29,096 nt of DNA from the NCBI GenBank assembly GCA_902478885.1, contig CABSMS010000016.1, positions 1 to 29,096 on the forward strand, given 5' to 3'. Below the pieces are notes generated by a model, which worked only from the letters and a program-made list of their open reading frames with translations, had not been told where the DNA came from and searched no databases. The position numbers and the translations under genes were made by a program. Positions 8,521 through 15,322 of the stretch are shown here, in pieces. The stretch comes from an uncultured Collinsella sp. Lineage in GTDB: Bacteria > Actinomycetota > Coriobacteriia > Coriobacteriales > Coriobacteriaceae. Each line of letters starts with the position of its first letter. Positions within the stretch are counted from its first letter, which is position 1.

Positions 8521-9246
8521 ATGGAGTACATGCAGGTCAATCGCGCCAACGACCGCGCCGCCGATGAGCTGCGCCCCATCAAGCTTACTCGCGGTGTCAT
8601 GAAGCACGCCCACGGTTCGTGCCTGGCCGAGTTTGGCGATACGCGCGTGCTGTGCGCTGCCACCATCGAGGAGGGCGTGCCGGGCTGGCGCAAGGGCGCC
8701 AAGGCCGGTTGGGTAACGGCGGAGTATGCCATGCTGCCGGCATCGACCGGCAAGCGCTGCAAGCGCGAGCACGCCAACCGCAAGGGTCGCTCCATGGAGA
8801 TTGAGCGTCTGATCGGCCGCAGCCTGCGCACCGTCGTCAACATGAAGGCGCTCGGCGAGTACACCGTCACCGTCGACTGCGACGTGATTCAGGCAGACGG
8901 CGGCACGCGAACGGCGAGCATTACCGGCGCCTGGGTGGCGCTGCACGACGCCCTTGCCATGTGGGTCGAGGCGGGTAAGCTCGAGCGCATTCCGCTCACG
9001 GGCCAGGTCGCCGCGATTTCCATGGGCGTTGTCGACGGCAACACCCTGCTCGACCTGGATTATTCCGAGGACAGTCATGCCGAGGTCGACATGAACCTTG
9101 TCGCCACCGATACCGGTGAGATGATCGAGCTTCAGGGCACTGGCGAGCAGGCGCCCTTCGACCGCAAGCGCCTCAATTCCCTGCTCGATTTGGGCGACAA
9201 GGGCATTGCCGAGCTCATCGAGCTCCAGCGCCAAGTCCTCGCCTAA
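8521..9246 (+). CDS. rph: Ribonuclease PH
   Basis: RNase PH is a phosphorolytic 3'-5' exoribonuclease that trims the 3' ends of tRNA precursors and forms a hexameric ring in the cytoplasm. The 241-residue protein matches the family length and carries GDTRVLC, WVTAEYAMLP, the arginine-rich GRSLR segment, DCDVIQADGGTRTASI and DGNTLLDLDYSEDS. A GAAAGGA site seven bases before 8521 sets the start; a second Met three codons later (8530) is possible. The next gene, rdgB, is a common neighbour of rph in many bacteria. Confidence 0.95.
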   Translation: MEYMQVNRANDRAADELRPIKLTRGVMKHAHGSCLAEFGDTRVLCAATIEEGVPGWRKGAKAGWVTAEYAMLPASTGKRCKREHANRKGRSMEIERLIGRSLRTVVNMKALGEYTVTVDCDVIQADGGTRTASITGAWVALHDALAMWVEAGKLERIPLTGQVAAISMGVVDGNTLLDLDYSEDSHAEVDMNLVATDTGEMIELQGTGEQAPFDRKRLNSLLDLGDKGIAELIELQRQVLA

Positions 9247-9284
9247 CCTGCCAAAAAGGGACAGGTTTATTTTGGCAGGTTTTA
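9247..9284 (+). repeat. REP-like stem-loop, also a likely terminator after rph
   Basis: CCTGCCAAAA (9247-9256) pairs perfectly with TTTTGGCAGG (9270-9279), and TTTTATC follows, so it can act as an intrinsic terminator. The 13-base loop contains GGGACAGGTT, which recurs at 15217-15225 and, with one change, at 16903-16912, in each case inside a stem of different sequence. Confidence 0.65.
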
Positions 9285-9316
9285 TCTGCGGAAACGCCGA
9301 TAGATAAGGTTGATGC

Positions 9317-9359
9317 CACATGAAAGGGGAGATGCCGACGGACCGGTCCCTTTTACGTG
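9317..9359. repeat. Imperfect stem-loop between rph and rdgB
   Basis: CACATGAAAGGG..A (9317-9330) pairs with TCCCTTTTACGTG (9347-9359) with a couple of mismatches and one bulge. The interior contains the palindrome GGACCGGTCC. It resembles the other short stem-loops of the window but lacks the GGGACAGGTT loop. No clear promoter was found in the 142-base gap. Confidence 0.4.
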
Positions 9360-9388
9360 ACTTTGCTATACGGACAAGGAGACCACTC

Positions 9389-10030
9389 ATGGCACTTGAG
9401 AAGATCGACATCGACACCCTCGACCCGGCGGCGACCATCGTCGTGGCAACGGGCAACGCCCACAAGCTCACCGAGATCGAGGCCATTTTAGGCAAGGTTA
9501 TGCCCGAGGTTCGCTTTGTGGCGCTCGGTCAGCTGGGCGATTTTGAGGACCCCGAGGAAAACGGCACGACGTTTTTGGAGAACGCCATCATCAAGGCGCA
9601 GGCTGCCGTCGAAGAGACGGGGCTCATGGCCATTGCCGACGATTCGGGTCTGGTCGTCGATGCGCTGGATGGTGAGCCCGGTGTGTATAGCGCGCGCTAC
9701 GCGGGCGTTCACGGCGACGATGCCGCCAACAATGCCAAGCTCCTCGTTAACCTGGAAGGCGTGGCCGACGAGGACCGCACTGCGCGCTTTATGAGCGTCG
9801 TCGCGCTCATCGACACGGACGGTTTGGTCACCTATGGTGAGGGTGCCTGCGAGGGCGTTATCGCACACGAGGGCCGCGGCGATCACGGCTTTGGCTACGA
9901 CCCGCTGTTCCTGCCGGTCGACACGCCGGGCAAGACCATGGCCGAGCTGACGGCGGACGAGAAGAACGCCATCAGCCATCGTTTCCACGCGCTCGAGCAC
10001 CTATCCGCCAAACTGACGGGCGAGGAGTAG
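9389..10030 (+). CDS. rdgB: XTP/dITP pyrophosphatase (RdgB/HAM1)
   Basis: This enzyme hydrolyses non-canonical purine triphosphates (XTP, dITP, ITP) to monophosphates, keeping them out of DNA and RNA. The 213-residue protein opens with VVATGNAHKLTEI, the family's substrate-loop motif, followed by FLENAIIKAQAA, ADDSGLVVDAL, PGVYSARYAG, GFGYDPLF and the SHR motif near the end. Start 9389 is preferred over the upstream in-frame Met at 9320 because it sits eight bases after AAGGAG and directly precedes the conserved N-terminus. The following gene begins three bases after the stop, so the two are cotranscribed. Confidence 0.94.
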   Translation: MALEKIDIDTLDPAATIVVATGNAHKLTEIEAILGKVMPEVRFVALGQLGDFEDPEENGTTFLENAIIKAQAAVEETGLMAIADDSGLVVDALDGEPGVYSARYAGVHGDDAANNAKLLVNLEGVADEDRTARFMSVVALIDTDGLVTYGEGACEGVIAHEGRGDHGFGYDPLFLPVDTPGKTMAELTADEKNAISHRFHALEHLSAKLTGEE

Positions 10031-10033
10031 GCC

Positions 10034-10480
10034 GTGCGTGCGGTGGTGCAGCGCGTGCTCAACGCCGGCGTGACGGTCGACGGCGAGTGCGTGGGCAAAA
10101 TTGGGCGCGGCTATCTGGTGCTACTGGGCGTTGGCCACGACGACACGTGCGCCGAGGCCGATAAGCTGTGGGGCAAGCTCCGGGGCTTGCGCATTAACGA
10201 GGACGAGAACGGCAAGACCAACCTGGCACTTGCCGATGTCGACGGCGAGGTTCTCGTGGTGTCGCAGTTCACGCTGTTCGCCGATTGCCGTCACGGCCGC
10301 CGTCCATCGTTTACGGATGCTGGCGCCCCCGATGTCGCCAACGAGCTCTACGAGTACTTCCTGACGCTTGTGCGCCAAGATGTCGAACACGTGGCGCACG
10401 GCATCTTTGGCGCCGATATGAAAGTCGATCTCGTCAACGACGGCCCATTCACCATCGTCTTGGACACCGATGCTCTGTAA
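10034..10480 (+). CDS. dtd: D-aminoacyl-tRNA deacylase
   Basis: This enzyme removes D-amino acids wrongly attached to tRNA, and also Gly from tRNA-Ala. The 148-residue protein has normal family length and shows MRAVVQRV, the cross-subunit motif SQFTLFADCRHGRRPSF and the second motif NDGPFTI. It uses a GTG start at 10034, served by GAGGAG within the last codons of rdgB. With rdgB and rph it forms a small RNA/nucleotide quality-control group. A perfect palindrome overlaps its stop codon. Confidence 0.94.
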   Translation: MRAVVQRVLNAGVTVDGECVGKIGRGYLVLLGVGHDDTCAEADKLWGKLRGLRINEDENGKTNLALADVDGEVLVVSQFTLFADCRHGRRPSFTDAGAPDVANELYEYFLTLVRQDVEHVAHGIFGADMKVDLVNDGPFTIVLDTDAL

Positions 10481-10498
10481 GTAGCTAATTAGCTACTT
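10479..10498. promoter_or_regulatory. 20-base perfect palindrome at the dtd/veg junction
   Basis: AAGTAGCTAATTAGCTACTT is a perfect palindrome. It begins within the dtd stop codon and overlaps the first bases of the putative -35 box of the veg promoter. No T run follows. It is a candidate operator or a weak hairpin; no known regulator site is recognised. Confidence 0.5.
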
Positions 10499-10526
10499 GC
10501 GTATGGCCACGGCAGGGTGCTATAGT
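10497..10526 (+). promoter_or_regulatory. Promoter of veg-ispE
   Basis: TTGCGT (10497-10502) and TATAGT (10521-10526) are spaced by 18 bases, about 70 bases upstream of the veg start. Confidence 0.5.
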
Positions 10527-10546
10527 ATTAGAGTTTTGTCTATCTT

Positions 10547-10566
10547 AGGGGTATTATCCCCTTTTT
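10547..10566 (+). terminator. Short leader hairpin with T run before veg
   Basis: AGGGG-TATTAT-CCCCT is followed directly by TTTT. It lies between the predicted promoter and the veg ribosome site, so it could act as a weak attenuator. The stem is only 5 bp, so strong termination is unlikely. Confidence 0.35.
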
Positions 10567-10593
10567 GAATTGCACCTTCTGGAGGCCCTGTTC

Positions 10594-10890
10594 ATGGAAG
10601 AGATGGAAGTCAATCACGTCGACGACATCCACGAGAAGCTGACCGATATGGTGGGCGATCGCGTTAAGGTGAAGGCCAACATGGGCCGCACCCGCGTCGT
10701 CGAGCGCATGGGCACCATCAAGAGCGTCCATCCGGCAGTCTTTATCGTCGAGGTCGACGAGCGCCGTGGCCGCAAGTCGCGTCAGTCCTACCAGTATATT
10801 GATGTTCTCACCGGCCAGGTCGAGCTGTTCGACCCCGAGAGCGGCGAGCACATTTTTACCCCGCTCGGCAATCAGCTCGAGGAGCACTAG
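10594..10890 (+). CDS. veg: Veg family protein
   Basis: This 98-residue protein resembles the Veg/DUF1021 family. Veg is a small conserved protein that in Bacillus subtilis stimulates biofilm matrix gene expression; its molecular action is not well defined. The match is in the central part: IHEKLTDMVGDRVKVKANMGR, the VERMG turn, VFIVEVDE and SYQYIDVLTGQVEL. The start at 10594 has GGAGG eight bases upstream; an in-frame TTG at 10570 is less likely. The gene sits directly before ispE, as veg does in many Gram-positives (two-base gap), so the two are probably translated from one message. Confidence 0.85.
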   Translation: MEEMEVNHVDDIHEKLTDMVGDRVKVKANMGRTRVVERMGTIKSVHPAVFIVEVDERRGRKSRQSYQYIDVLTGQVELFDPESGEHIFTPLGNQLEEH

Positions 10891-10892
10891 CG

Positions 10893-11789
10893 GTGACCGA
10901 TTGGTCCCTGACCCTTTCCGCGCCGGCAAAGATCAACCTCTATCTGGGGGTTCATACCGAGCGCGACGACCGCGGCTACCATAAGGTCGATTCCCTGATG
11001 GCAGCCGTCGGTCTTGCCGATATCGTGACAGTCGCTCCGGCGCAGGAGCTGACCGTCCAGACGATTCCGGCATCCGACTTTCCCATGCAAAAGAATACGG
11101 CGTATCGTGCGGCCGCTGCTATGGCCGAGCATTATGGTCGCGAAGCCAATGTCTGCATCACGATCGAGAAGCGCATCCCGTTGTGTGCCGGCCTGGGAGG
11201 TCCTTCGACGGATGCCGCGGCGGTCATTGTCGCCTTGGCAGAGAGTTGGGGTATCGACCGTGCCGATCCCGCGCTGGACAACATCGCGCGCGGCATTGGC
11301 GCCGACGTTCCCTTCTTTTTGCATGCCAGCCCTGCATTTTACGTGGGTGGGGGAGACGTGCTGGCAACCGAGTACCCCGCACTACCCGCGACACCCGTCG
11401 TGCTGGTCAAGCCGCGCGAGGCAAGCGTTTCAACAATTGAAGCCTATCGACGTTTTGACGAGACCCCAGCGCCTGCGGACAAGCCCGGAGCGATCGCATC
11501 TGCCCTTCACTCGGGAGATGCAGAGGTGGCCTACGCGCTCGTCCACAACAACCTGGGTGTCATTTCCGCGCAGATGGAGCCGCGGATTCAAACGGTGCTT
11601 GACTGGCTTCGTTCACAGGACGGTACCATTGCCGTAAACGTGTGCGGTTCGGGTGCCTGCTCGTTTGCTCTCTGCGATACCGCCGCCACGGCAGTCAATC
11701 TTGCGGCAGACGCTCAACAAAACGGCTGGTGGGCTTATGCAACGGAGCTCGTTTCCGACACGGTTCGCATTGAAGCGCCAAAGAAGTAA
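10893..11789 (+). CDS. ispE: 4-diphosphocytidyl-2-C-methyl-D-erythritol kinase
   Basis: IspE is the GHMP-family kinase that phosphorylates CDP-methylerythritol in the MEP isoprenoid pathway. The 298-residue protein has APAKINLYLGV at the start, the glycine-rich ATP loop PLCAGLGGPSTDAA in place of the more usual AGLGGGSSDAA, GADVPFF and a C-terminal VCGSGACSF. The start is GTG at 10893, ten bases after GAGGAG in the veg tail. The two enzymes acting just before and after it, IspD and IspF, are encoded together about 14 kb downstream, so the pathway is split between two transcription units in this window. Confidence 0.94.
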   Translation: MTDWSLTLSAPAKINLYLGVHTERDDRGYHKVDSLMAAVGLADIVTVAPAQELTVQTIPASDFPMQKNTAYRAAAAMAEHYGREANVCITIEKRIPLCAGLGGPSTDAAAVIVALAESWGIDRADPALDNIARGIGADVPFFLHASPAFYVGGGDVLATEYPALPATPVVLVKPREASVSTIEAYRRFDETPAPADKPGAIASALHSGDAEVAYALVHNNLGVISAQMEPRIQTVLDWLRSQDGTIAVNVCGSGACSFALCDTAATAVNLAADAQQNGWWAYATELVSDTVRIEAPKK

Positions 11790-11797
11790 AAATTTCT

Positions 11798-11827
11798 CTG
11801 GCACACGACGGAAATCTTTGTTATTAT
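11798..11827 (+). promoter_or_regulatory. Promoter of tRNA-Pro
   Basis: CTGGCA (11798-11803) and TATTAT (11822-11827) are separated by 18 bases, ending 11 bases before the tRNA 5' end. Confidence 0.55.
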
Positions 11828-11838
11828 AGTCGAGCTAA

Positions 11839-11915
11839 CGGGTTGTGGCTCAGTTTGGTAGAGCACTGCGTTCGGGACGCAGGGGTCGCTGGTTCAAATC
11901 CAGTCAACCCGACCA
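11839..11915 (+). tRNA. tRNA-Pro, anticodon CGG
   Basis: The acceptor CGGGTTG (11839-11845) pairs with CAACCCG (11905-11911), then discriminator A and an encoded CCA. The anticodon stem CTGCG/CGCAG encloses TTCGGGA, giving anticodon CGG for proline codon CCG. The T arm is CTGG-TTCAAAT-CCAG. The gene has its own promoter and terminator and no other tRNA nearby. Confidence 0.96.
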
Positions 11916-11925
11916 GAGCATGAGG

Positions 11926-11954
11926 AGGGACCGCTTCTTGCGGTCCCTTTTTTT
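11926..11954 (+). terminator. Intrinsic terminator of tRNA-Pro
   Basis: AGGGACCGC (11926-11934) pairs with GCGGTCCCT (11940-11948) over 9 bp around a 5-base loop and runs into seven T. Confidence 0.92.
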
Positions 11955-11962
11955 AGCTATTG

Positions 11963-11991
11963 TTGTGATACCGCGATACCCGCGGTATACT
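11963..11991 (+). promoter_or_regulatory. tatA promoter with embedded inverted repeat
   Basis: TTGTGA (11963-11968) and TATACT (11986-11991) are spaced 17 bases apart. A perfect 8-bp inverted repeat, ATACCGCG-N5-CGCGGTAT (11968-11988), fills the spacer and runs into the -10 box, exactly where a repressor would block polymerase. The cognate factor is unknown. Confidence 0.6.
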
Positions 11992-12027
11992 CATTCGAGC
12001 TTGTCTCGCTGTATTGTGGAGGTCTAC

Positions 12028-12303
12028 ATGTTTGGACTGAGGGCTCCTGAGCTCATCATTATTCTCGTTGTTGTCCTGATTATCTTTGGGCCTAAGAACC
12101 TGCCGAAGCTCGGTAAGTCCCTCGGCTCTACCGTCAAGAATATCCGCGAGGGTATGGAGGGCGACGATAAGGGCGAAACCAAGCAGGCCGAGGACGTTGT
12201 GGTCGAGGAGTCCAAGGAGGACAAGGAGATCGCAGAGCTCGAGGCCAAGCTCGCTGCTGCCAAGCAAAAGAAGGCAGAGGACAGCGACGCGGACGCAGAG
12301 TAG
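12028..12303 (+). CDS. tatA: Twin-arginine translocase subunit TatA
   Basis: TatA forms the pore-like part of the Tat system, which exports folded proteins. The 91-residue protein has the family layout: a short periplasmic N-terminus (MFGLRAPEL), one membrane helix (about residues 6-21), the FGP hinge, an amphipathic helix (LPKLGKSLGSTVKNIREG) and a highly charged Glu/Lys-rich tail. GGAGG lies five bases before the ATG. The open frame runs back through tRNA-Pro, but that extension is an artefact. No tatC or tatB is in the window; a single-gene tatA unit between two terminators is suggested. TatB is a less likely label, given the length and FGP motif. Confidence 0.88.
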   Translation: MFGLRAPELIIILVVVLIIFGPKNLPKLGKSLGSTVKNIREGMEGDDKGETKQAEDVVVEESKEDKEIAELEAKLAAAKQKKAEDSDADAE

Positions 12304-12328
12304 TCCCATCCCTTTGGGGTGAGCACCT

Positions 12329-12361
12329 GACCGGCTTGCCCGCAGGCTAGCCGGTCTTTTT
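12329..12361 (+). terminator. Intrinsic terminator after tatA
   Basis: GACCGGCT (12329-12336) pairs with AGCCGGTC (12349-12356) with extra inner pairing, followed by TTTTTC. Confidence 0.88.
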
Positions 12362-12410
12362 CGTTTTTGTTGACAGTTGATCGTTACATCATAGTTGGGG
12401 AGATATCCGT

Positions 12411-12881
12411 ATGGACGCAAGCCAGATCGTACTGACCGCTGAGGGCCGCCAGAAGCTCGTCGAGGAGCTCGCTTGGCGTGAGGGCGATTACGCCAAGGAG
12501 ATCGTCGAGGACATCAAGGAAGCCCGCGCGTTCGGCGACCTTTCGGAGAACTCCGAGTACGATGCCGCCAAGGACAAGCAGGCCCAGAACGCCGCTCGTA
12601 TCGCCGAGATCCAGGCCATCCTCGCTAACGCTCAGATCGCTGCCAGCACGGGCGACCTGACCGTCTCCATTGGCTCGACTGTTACCCTGGTCGACCCCAA
12701 CGGTGAGCTCATCGAGGTCACGCTTGTCGGTACCACCGAGACCAACTCGCTCGAGCACAAGATCTCCAACGAGTCTCCGGTCGGCCACGCCATCATTGGT
12801 CATGGCGAGGGCGACTCCGTCGAGGTCGTTACGCCTTCCGGCAAGACTCGCGTCTACACCATCGCCAAGATCGCACGCTAG
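12411..12881 (+). CDS. greA: Transcription elongation factor GreA
   Basis: GreA binds backtracked RNA polymerase and stimulates cleavage of the extruded RNA 3' end, restarting elongation. The 156-residue protein matches the family length. It has the N-terminal coiled coil with the acidic tip GDLSENSEYDAAK (about residues 43-55), and a C-terminal FKBP-like domain with SPVGHAIIGHGEGDSVEV. GGGGAG sits eight bases before the ATG. Its order greA-lysS, with a terminator between, is common in Gram-positives. TTGACA occurs 42 bases upstream (12369-12374), but no well-spaced -10 is clear. Confidence 0.95.
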   Translation: MDASQIVLTAEGRQKLVEELAWREGDYAKEIVEDIKEARAFGDLSENSEYDAAKDKQAQNAARIAEIQAILANAQIAASTGDLTVSIGSTVTLVDPNGELIEVTLVGTTETNSLEHKISNESPVGHAIIGHGEGDSVEVVTPSGKTRVYTIAKIAR

Positions 12882-12909
12882 ACCACGGTCCCGCGTAAAG
12901 GTATGTTTT

Positions 12910-12943
12910 CGCTCCCTGGGACCGAATCCTGGGGAGCGTTTTA
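12910..12943 (+). terminator. Intrinsic terminator after greA
   Basis: A 12-bp stem (12910-12921 with 12927-12938, outer CGCTCCC/GGGAGCG, two G-U pairs) is followed by TTTTAG. It lies just 17 bases before the lysS start, so lysS transcription may be partly read-through or start very close by. Confidence 0.75.
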
Positions 12944-12960
12944 GTTTGAGGAGCTAACTT

Positions 12961-14925
12961 ATGGCAGAGAACCAGAACGCCGCCGATCAGGCATCGACGC
13001 TCAACGACGAGCGCGCCACCCGCCTGGCCAAGCGCGCCGCCCTGTTCGAGGCGGGCCAGAACCCCTATCCCGAGCACTCTGAGCTTGAGGACTACGTCGC
13101 CGATATCGAGGCTAAGTACGCCGAGCTTGCCGATGGCGAGGACACCGAGGACGTCGTGAAGATCGCCGGCCGCGTGGTCGCCAAGCGCGGTCAGGGCAAG
13201 ATCATGTTCATCGTCGTGCGCGATGCGACTGCCGAGATTCAGCTGTTCTGCCGCATCAACGACATGGACGAGGCTGCCTGGAATACGCTCAAGGCCCTCG
13301 ACCTGGGCGATGTCCTAGGCGTGACCGGCGTAGTCGTGCGCACCAAGCGTGGCCAGCTTTCCGTTGCCCCCAAGAGCGCGACGCTGCTCTCCAAGGCCGT
13401 TCGTCCGCTGCCCGAGAAGTTCCACGGTCTCTCCGACAAGGAGACCCGCTATCGTCAGCGCTATGTCGACCTGATCGCCAACGACGACGTTCGCGAGACC
13501 TTCCGCAAGCGTTCGCAGATTCTCTCCACGTTCCGCCGCTTTATGGAGTCCGATGGCTACATGGAGGTCGAGACCCCTATCCTGCAGACCATCCAGGGCG
13601 GAGCTACTGCCAAGCCGTTCATCACGCACTTCAATGCGCTCGATCAGGAGTGCTACCTGCGTATCGCCACCGAGCTGCACCTCAAGCGCTGCATCGTCGG
13701 CGGCTTTGAGCGCGTGTTCGAGATCGGCCGTATCTTCCGCAACGAGGGCATGGACCTTACCCACAATCCCGAGTTCACCACGATGGAGGCCTACCGCGCC
13801 TTCTCCGATCTCGAGGGCATGAAGGCACTCGCCCAGGGTGTCATTAAGGCCGCTAACAAGGCTATCGGCAACCCCGAGGTCATCGAGTACCAGGGTCAGA
13901 CCATCGATCTGTCCGGTGAGTGGGCCAGCCGTCCCATGACCGACATCGTCTCGGACGTGCTCGGCAAGCAGGTCACCATCGACACGCCGGTCGAGGAGCT
14001 TGCTGCCGCCGCGCGCGAGAAGGGCCTGGAGATTAAGCCCGAGTGGACTGCCGGCAAGATCATCGCCGAGATTTACGATGAGCTGGGCGAGGACACCATC
14101 GTCAACCCCACCTTCGTGTGCGATTACCCCATCGAGGTTAGCCCGCTTGCCAAGCGCTTTGAGGATGACCCGCGCCTGACCCATCGCTTTGAGCTGGTCA
14201 TCGCCGGCCACGAGTACGCGAACGCGTTCTCCGAGCTCAATGACCCGGTCGACCAGGCCGAGCGCTTCGCTGCCCAGATGGCCGAGAAGGCCGGCGGCGA
14301 CGACGAGGCCATGGAGTACGACGAGGATTACGTTCGCGCCCTCGAGTACGGTATGCCTCCCGCGGGTGGCATCGGCATCGGTATCGACCGCGTGGTCATG
14401 CTGCTCACCAACCAGGCTTCCATCCGCGACGTGCTGCTGTTCCCGCACATGAAGCCCGAGAAGGGTTTCCAGTCCGGTGCCGCCGCTGCCAAGGCTGCCG
14501 AGGCCGGCAACACCGCGAGCCCCTTCGTCAAGCCGCTCAAGCCCACGCTCGACTACTCCAAGATTGCCGTCGAGCCGCTGTTTGAGGAGTTCGTCGACTT
14601 TGATACCTTCTCCAAGAGCGACTTCCGCGCCGTGAAGGTCAAGGCATGCGAGGCCGTCAAGAAGTCCAAGAAGCTGCTGAACTTTACGCTCGACGATGGC
14701 ACCGGTACCGACCGCACCATCCTCTCCGGTATTCACGATTATTACGAGCCCGAGGACTTGGTCGGCAAGACCCTGCTCGCCATCACCAACCTGCCTCCGC
14801 GCAAGATGATGGGTATCCCCAGCTGCGGCATGCTCATCAGCGCCATCCACGAGGAGGAGGGCGAGGAGCGCCTCAACCTGATCCAGCTCGATGCCTCCAT
14901 CCCTGCCGGCGCAAAGATGTACTAA
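12961..14925 (+). CDS. lysS: Lysyl-tRNA synthetase with C-terminal tRNA-binding domain
   Basis: This class II synthetase charges tRNA-Lys. The 654-residue protein is about 150 longer than a standard bacterial LysRS. Residues about 60-150 are the OB-fold anticodon-binding domain. The catalytic core carries motif 2 (FRNEGMDLTHNPEFTTME) and motif 3 (GGIGIGIDRVVML). After an Ala-rich linker (about 500-530), residues about 534-654 form a second OB-fold domain with FSKSDFRAVKV, KLLNFTLDDGTG, ITNLPPRKMMGI, SCGMLIS and GAKM. This is the tRNA_bind/EMAP-II-like module usually found at the C-terminus of MetRS or as free Trbp111. GAGGAG lies nine bases before the ATG. The fusion is continuous with no frameshift, so it is likely genuine. 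Confidence 0.95.
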   Translation: MAENQNAADQASTLNDERATRLAKRAALFEAGQNPYPEHSELEDYVADIEAKYAELADGEDTEDVVKIAGRVVAKRGQGKIMFIVVRDATAEIQLFCRINDMDEAAWNTLKALDLGDVLGVTGVVVRTKRGQLSVAPKSATLLSKAVRPLPEKFHGLSDKETRYRQRYVDLIANDDVRETFRKRSQILSTFRRFMESDGYMEVETPILQTIQGGATAKPFITHFNALDQECYLRIATELHLKRCIVGGFERVFEIGRIFRNEGMDLTHNPEFTTMEAYRAFSDLEGMKALAQGVIKAANKAIGNPEVIEYQGQTIDLSGEWASRPMTDIVSDVLGKQVTIDTPVEELAAAAREKGLEIKPEWTAGKIIAEIYDELGEDTIVNPTFVCDYPIEVSPLAKRFEDDPRLTHRFELVIAGHEYANAFSELNDPVDQAERFAAQMAEKAGGDDEAMEYDEDYVRALEYGMPPAGGIGIGIDRVVMLLTNQASIRDVLLFPHMKPEKGFQSGAAAAKAAEAGNTASPFVKPLKPTLDYSKIAVEPLFEEFVDFDTFSKSDFRAVKVKACEAVKKSKKLLNFTLDDGTGTDRTILSGIHDYYEPEDLVGKTLLAITNLPPRKMMGIPSCGMLISAIHEEEGEERLNLIQLDASIPAGAKMY

Positions 14926-14928
14926 CTA

Positions 14929-14955
14929 GTTACGCGGTTCTACGAACCGCGTAAC
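14929..14955 (+). terminator. Perfect hairpin after lysS, no T run
   Basis: GTTACGCGGTTC (14929-14940) pairs with GAACCGCGTAAC (14944-14955) over 12 bp around a 3-base loop, four bases after the lysS stop codon. There is no T tract, so it may protect the mRNA end or pause polymerase rather than terminate alone. Confidence 0.5.
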
Positions 14956-14968
14956 CAGTTGACGCTGC

Positions 14969-15068
14969 AAACCCGCCAGAGCGGCAATCTGCCTTTCAAC
15001 TTCGGCGGCATGATCAAAAGATCAATGCCGCCTTGTTTCAAGGCACCTTGCTCGCTCTGACGGGTTTT
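14969..15068. repeat. Long imperfect inverted repeat, about 99 bases
   Basis: The arms can pair almost throughout. AAACCCG.CAGAGCG (14969-14983) pairs with 15053-15067 with one mismatch, then GCAA with TTGC, TGCCTT with AAGGCA, GGCGGCAT (15004-15011) with ATGCCGCC (15025-15032), and GATC with GATC around a loop of four A. TTTT follows at 15065. It could be a small non-autonomous mobile element or a structured RNA, or simply an oversized terminator. No coding potential is seen. Confidence 0.6.
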
Positions 15069-15119
15069 CGCTGTCGTCGCCAAGGTATCGGCGTTTCCTT
15101 GGCTGTCAAGCTGGATGTA

Positions 15120-15200
15120 GTCATTGGGGACGTTCTTAAACGACTAGTCGTCGGGGACGTTCTTGTTTGACTGGTCGTTTGATCCCTTGGGGACACTCCT
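15120..15200. repeat. 27-base tandem repeat with GGGGAC core
   Basis: Two adjacent 27-base units (15120-15146 and 15147-15173) match at 20 of 27 positions and share GGGGACGTTCTT. A third, diverged copy ends with GGGGACACTCCT (15189-15200). Unit 1 ends in part of the palindrome CGACTAGTCG (15141-15150). These belong to the gene-free 397-base region between lysS and the exporter gene. Confidence 0.6.
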
Positions 15201-15203
15201 AGT

Positions 15204-15238
15204 TTTGGTGCAAGGGGGACAGGTTGCTTTGCACCAAG
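15204..15238 (+). repeat. REP-like stem-loop with GGGACAGGTT loop
   Basis: TTGGTGCAA (15205-15213) pairs with TTGCACCAA (15229-15237), and the loop holds GGGGGACAGGTTGC. It shares its loop with 9257-9266 and most of its sequence with 16896-16924. Confidence 0.65.
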
Positions 15239-15322
15239 TTGGTGCGACAGCCGTCTCTTTTATGTTTCCTTTAGCCGTCGCTGTCTAGGATGGGGGTTAG
15301 TCGACAGGAAGGGAGCACCGGG

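Noticed and set aside
11845..12027. N-terminal extension of tatA back through tRNA-Pro
   Set aside because: It would translate the tRNA and its terminator; the real start at 12028 has a good ribosome site and fits TatA.
12884..12960. T-box leader for lysS
   Set aside because: The gap is only 79 bases and is largely occupied by the greA terminator; no T-box motif is seen.
13315..14850. Minus-strand open frame of 511 codons opposite lysS
   Set aside because: It lies wholly inside lysS, whose motifs are unambiguous. The frame stays open because of GC-rich third positions, and its Leu/Gly/Val/His-rich translation matches no family.
15126..15200. CRISPR array
   Set aside because: The repeats are contiguous 27-base units without spacers and diverge quickly; no cas gene is nearby.
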